Assembly: GCA_031394045.1 (NCBI GenBank)
Contig: JANMWN010000065.1
Location: 1 to 7,356 of the forward strand
Direction: 5' to 3'
DNA: 7,356 bases
Source of the DNA: JANYIP01 sp031394045
GTDB taxonomy: Bacteria > Actinomycetota > Actinomycetes > Prado026
The first letter of the stretch is position 1, and each line of letters begins with the position of its first letter. The translations under genes and the position numbers were made by a program. This document shows, in pieces, positions 5,044 through 7,356 of the stretch. Under the pieces are notes generated by a model. The model had not been told where the DNA came from. It was given only the letters and a program-made list of their open reading frames with translations, and made no database searches.

Positions 5044-5132
5044 TGGACCCTCGGGTCCGCCGGACCGTCACCCTCGCCGCCCTGCTGGGGCTGGTCGTCG
5101 TGGTCGCGGTGGTCTCGCTGATCCGGCGCTGA
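5043..5132 (+). CDS. 29-aa single-helix membrane microprotein
   Basis: ATG at 5043-5045 overlaps the previous stop as TAATG and the frame ends at TGA 5130-5132. The product begins MDPRVRRTVTLAALL, continues GLVVVVAVVSLIRR and ends. It has a short basic N-terminus (R4, R6, R7), an uninterrupted hydrophobic stretch of about 19 residues (9-27), and a final Arg pair, the design of a single-pass membrane peptide. There is no independent ribosome site, so translation would depend on ribosomes finishing the upstream gene. The next gene starts 15 bp later, so the space is fully used. I do not recognise a family. Such peptides can modulate a transporter or anchor a partner, and the exporter in the same operon is an obvious candidate partner; this is only inference. 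It could also be a chance frame in GTG/GTC-rich DNA. Confidence 0.55.
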   Translation: MDPRVRRTVTLAALLGLVVVVAVVSLIRR

Positions 5133-5147
5133 CGCGACAATAGGTCG

Positions 5148-6389
5148 GTGCCCGAACCTCTCGACGACGCCCTGACCCAGGTGCGCGCGCTGCTGCTGTC
5201 CCAGGAGCAGCTGCTGCGTGCCGTGGGTGCTGGTCGCCGGCACGGCGCACCGCCCCCGACGTGGCGGCGGGTCGAGCTGCGGCCGGTCGAGCTCAAGACG
5301 GGGCTACGGCTCCAGGTCACGGCGTACGACGACCGGCAGGCCCGCGCGAGCAACGAGGCGTACGGTCCCTCGGCTGAGGCTGCGGTGGACCTGCTCCTGG
5401 CCGAGCCGTTCGGCAACTGGCACGTCGAGACGACGCAGGGCACGCTCCAGCTCCGGGTGACCAAGCGTGGCCAGGCCCAGGTCCATCGCAGCGGGCCGCC
5501 GGCGGTTCCTGCCGACCCGGCTGCGGGCCCCGACCGTGCGCACGACCGCGCCAAGCCCCGGCTGCTCGACGCCGCAGAGCCGTTCTGGCGGGTGCTCGGC
5601 ATCACCGACGCCCAGGGGCGGGTCAAGCCGAGCCGGCAGGACAAGTACCGCCAAGTCGAGGAGCTGCTGCGGGCGCTGGAGCCGGTGGTCGAGCCGGTGG
5701 CGATGGCTGCCGCTGCGGCCGGCCGGCCCGTTCGTGTCGTCGACCTTGGCTGTGGCAACGGGTATCTCACCCTTGCCGCGTACGCCTACCTGCACGGTGC
5801 CCGGGGCCTCGACGTACGCGTGACGGGGGTCGACGTGAAGGCGCAGTCTCGCGAGCACGGGACGTCTGCGGCGGCCGAGCTGGGCTGGTCTGCCGCCGTG
5901 ACGTTCGTCGAGGGCTCGGCGCTGGACGCGCCCCTCGGCCCGGCTGACGCCGCTGATGGTGCTGATCGCCCGGACTTAGTCCTCGCGTTGCACGCCTGCG
6001 ACACCGCGACCGACGACGCGCTGGCGCGGGCCGTCCGTTGGCGGGCTCCGGTCGTGCTGGCGTCCCCGTGCTGCCACCACGACGTCCAGCGTCAGCTGGC
6101 GGCAGCGGCCGGTCCGCCGGCGCCGTACGCCGCACTGGTGCGGCACGGGATCCTGCGCGAGCGGTTCGCCGACGTGCTGACCGACTCGCTGCGGGCGGCC
6201 GTACTGCGCCAGCACGGCTACCGCGTCGAGGTGATGGAGTTCGTCGGGTCGGAGCACACTCCGCGCAACACGCTGATCCGGGCGGTACGTACCGGTGCTG
6301 CGCCGACCCCCGAGCAGGTCGCCGAGTACGAGGCGCTGACCGCAGCCTGGTCGGTCGTCCCGAGGCTCCAGACCCTCCTCGAGGACTGA
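5148..6389 (+). CDS. Class I SAM-dependent methyltransferase, Methyltransf_32/TRM13-like motifs
   Basis: 413 aa. An N-terminal region (about 1-115) of mixed strands, including VELRPVELKTGLRLQVTAYD and GNWHVETTQGTLQLRVTKRG, may be a substrate-binding domain. A Pro/Ala linker and the conserved KPSRQDKYRQVEELLR (160-175) follow. The Rossmann domain has SAM motif I VVDLGCGNGYLT (197-208), the acidic end of strand 2 at VDVK (228-231), LALHACDTATDDAL (279-292) and SPCCHHDVQRQL (306-317). The 'LH.CD.ATD' and 'PCCHH' pair recalls the PF13679 group and tRNA methyltransferase TRM13, so an RNA target is possible, but substrate is not established. The tail has RHGILRERFADVLTDSLRAA and SEHTPRNTLIRAV. GTG start at 5148, 15 bp after the microprotein; the AGG is only 4 nt away, so initiation may depend on coupling. 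It is the last gene of the run and converges on serC with an 18-bp gap. Confidence 0.85.
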   Translation: MPEPLDDALTQVRALLLSQEQLLRAVGAGRRHGAPPPTWRRVELRPVELKTGLRLQVTAYDDRQARASNEAYGPSAEAAVDLLLAEPFGNWHVETTQGTLQLRVTKRGQAQVHRSGPPAVPADPAAGPDRAHDRAKPRLLDAAEPFWRVLGITDAQGRVKPSRQDKYRQVEELLRALEPVVEPVAMAAAAAGRPVRVVDLGCGNGYLTLAAYAYLHGARGLDVRVTGVDVKAQSREHGTSAAAELGWSAAVTFVEGSALDAPLGPADAADGADRPDLVLALHACDTATDDALARAVRWRAPVVLASPCCHHDVQRQLAAAAGPPAPYAALVRHGILRERFADVLTDSLRAAVLRQHGYRVEVMEFVGSEHTPRNTLIRAVRTGAAPTPEQVAEYEALTAAWSVVPRLQTLLED

Positions 6390-6407
6390 GCCACCGGCGC
6401 GTACGGA

Positions 6408-7356
6408 TCAGCCGCGTTGCGTCGGGGCGAGCTGGTCGACGACGTAGTCGATGCACGCCGTGAGCGCCCGCACGTCGGAGGGGTCGACGGCCGGGAACAT
6501 CGCGATCCTGAGCTGGTTGCGACCGAGCTTGCGGTACGGGTCGGTGTCGACGATCCCGTTGGCCCGCAACGCCTTGGCGACCGCGACGGCGTCGATGGAG
6601 TCGTCGAGGTCGATGGTGCCGACGACCTGCGAACGGTTGGCCGGGTCGCTGACGTAGGGGGTGGCGTAGTCGCTGGCCTCGGCCCACGAGTAGAGCGCAC
6701 CGCTGGACTCCGCGGTCCGCGCGACACACCAGTCGAGACCACCCTGCCCGTTGAACCAGTCGACCTGCTCGGCCATCAGCAGGATCGTGCTCAGCGAAGG
6801 GGTGTTGTAGGTCTGGTCGAGGCGGGACTGCTCGACGGCGGTCGCGAGGTCGAGGAAGGCAGGGATCCAGCGCCCCGTGGCCTTGATCTCCTCGATCCGC
6901 GCGATCGCGGCGGGGCTCATCAGCGCGACCCACAGCCCGCCGTCGGAGCCGAAGCTCTTCTGCGGCGCGAAGTAGTAGACGTCGAGCTCGGCGGCCTGCA
7001 CCGGCAGCCCGCCGGCCCCGGACGTCGCGTCCCACACCATCAGCGCACCCTCGTCGGCCCCCGCAACGCGCCGGACCGGGACGCTCACGCCGGTCGAGGT
7101 CTCGTTGTGGGGGCTCGCGTAGACGTCGACGCCGACCTCGGCCGAGAAGGCAGGGGCCTGGCCGGGCTCGCTGGTGATCACGGTCGGCGCGGCCAGGAAG
7201 GGCGCGTCCTTGGCCGCCTTGGCGAACTTGGAGCCGAACTCGCCGAAGGACAGGTGCTGGCTCTTCGCGCGGATCAGCCCGAACGTCGCCGAGTCCCAGA
7301 ACGAGGTCGAGCCACCGTTGGACAGCACCACCTCGTAGCCCTCGGGCAGCGAGAAG
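6408..7356 (-). CDS. serC: Phosphoserine aminotransferase, N-terminus beyond the window
   Basis: About 315 codons are visible; the frame stays open to the window edge (first whole codon at 7355), so an estimated 50-60 N-terminal residues of the usual ~370 are missing. The enzyme transfers an amino group from glutamate to 3-phosphohydroxypyruvate, the second step of serine synthesis (and related to pyridoxal phosphate synthesis in some bacteria), in the cytoplasm. Visible marks: LSNGGSTSFWDSATFGLI near the window edge, SPHNETSTGVSVPVRR, the pyridine-nitrogen Asp in VWDATSGAGG, and the PLP lysine in YYFAPQKSFGSDGG. The C-terminal domain follows with RLDQTYNTPSLSTILLMAEQ and ends GRNQLRIAMFPAV ... 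LAPTQRG. This is the actinobacterial SerC subtype (TIGR01366-like). It converges with the methyltransferase gene, 18 bp apart, with no obvious terminator between. No truncation or frameshift is seen. Confidence 0.95.
   Translation of the reverse strand, partial: FSLPEGYEVVLSNGGSTSFWDSATFGLIRAKSQHLSFGEFGSKFAKAAKDAPFLAAPTVITSEPGQAPAFSAEVGVDVYASPHNETSTGVSVPVRRVAGADEGALMVWDATSGAGGLPVQAAELDVYYFAPQKSFGSDGGLWVALMSPAAIARIEEIKATGRWIPAFLDLATAVEQSRLDQTYNTPSLSTILLMAEQVDWFNGQGGLDWCVARTAESSGALYSWAEASDYATPYVSDPANRSQVVGTIDLDDSIDAVAVAKALRANGIVDTDPYRKLGRNQLRIAMFPAVDPSDVRALTACIDYVVDQLAPTQRG

Noticed and set aside
6283..6294. Perfect palindrome CGGTACGTACCG as a possible operator
   Set aside because: It lies inside the methyltransferase coding region and is explained by the codons GTA-CGT-ACC plus the general GTAC bias; a similar GGTACGTACC occurs in another coding region at 4815-4824.
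5767..7035. A 422-codon minus-strand frame across the methyltransferase and serC
   Set aside because: It is antisense to the methyltransferase and out of frame with serC, and its product is almost entirely Arg/Ala/Gly/Pro without domains.

Overview
This is a high-GC (roughly 70%) bacterial window. Its gene families point to an actinobacterium, probably Nocardioides or a relative in the Propionibacteriales. The clues are a DUF222-type HNH nuclease end, a DUF2530 protein, a mycothiol-dependent maleylpyruvate-isomerase-family enzyme (mycothiol is an actinobacterial thiol), an actinobacterial-type SerC, and frequent GTG starts. The placement rests on protein families and composition only, not on a marker gene.

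Layout. (1) Positions 2-205, +: the C-terminal end of an HNH endonuclease. (2) 202-1090, -: a MarR-family regulator and, upstream of it, a 90-aa dimeric alpha/beta-barrel ('cyclase'/ABM-like) protein. A 27-bp hairpin separates them, and the barrel gene has a good promoter whose -35 box lies inside a near-perfect 15-bp palindrome. (3) 1171-1339: intergenic DNA holding a previously unlisted relic, the last ~30 codons of a GNAT acetyltransferase. (4) 1340-2206, +: a protein built almost wholly of TPR/Sel1-like repeats. (5) 2203-2469, -: a two-helix DUF2530 membrane protein. (6) 2540-6389, +: a tight five-gene run of MarR regulator, DHA3-type MFS exporter, mycothiol-dependent enzyme family member, 29-aa single-helix microprotein and Methyltransf_32-like SAM methyltransferase. 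(7) 6408 to the window end, -: most of serC, lacking its N-terminus.

How the genes may work together. The 2540-6389 run has a 4-bp overlap, a 12-bp gap, a 1-bp overlap and a 15-bp gap, so it is probably one transcript with translational coupling. A MarR regulator, an exporter and a mycothiol-type enzyme fit a xenobiotic response in which a thiol-dependent enzyme and an efflux pump are induced together; that reading is inference. The microprotein and the methyltransferase have no assigned substrate or partner. A second MarR regulator (202-708) sits beside the barrel protein, whose promoter carries a MarR-like operator, so it is the natural candidate to control it. SerC is ordinary serine biosynthesis and looks unrelated.

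Most of the window is ordinary chromosomal actinobacterial sequence. I see no CRISPR array, tRNA, rRNA or insertion sequence, and no clear evidence of a wholly new system. The items most worth checking are the 29-aa microprotein inside the operon, the GNAT relic, the two promoter/operator regions, and the orphan methyltransferase.
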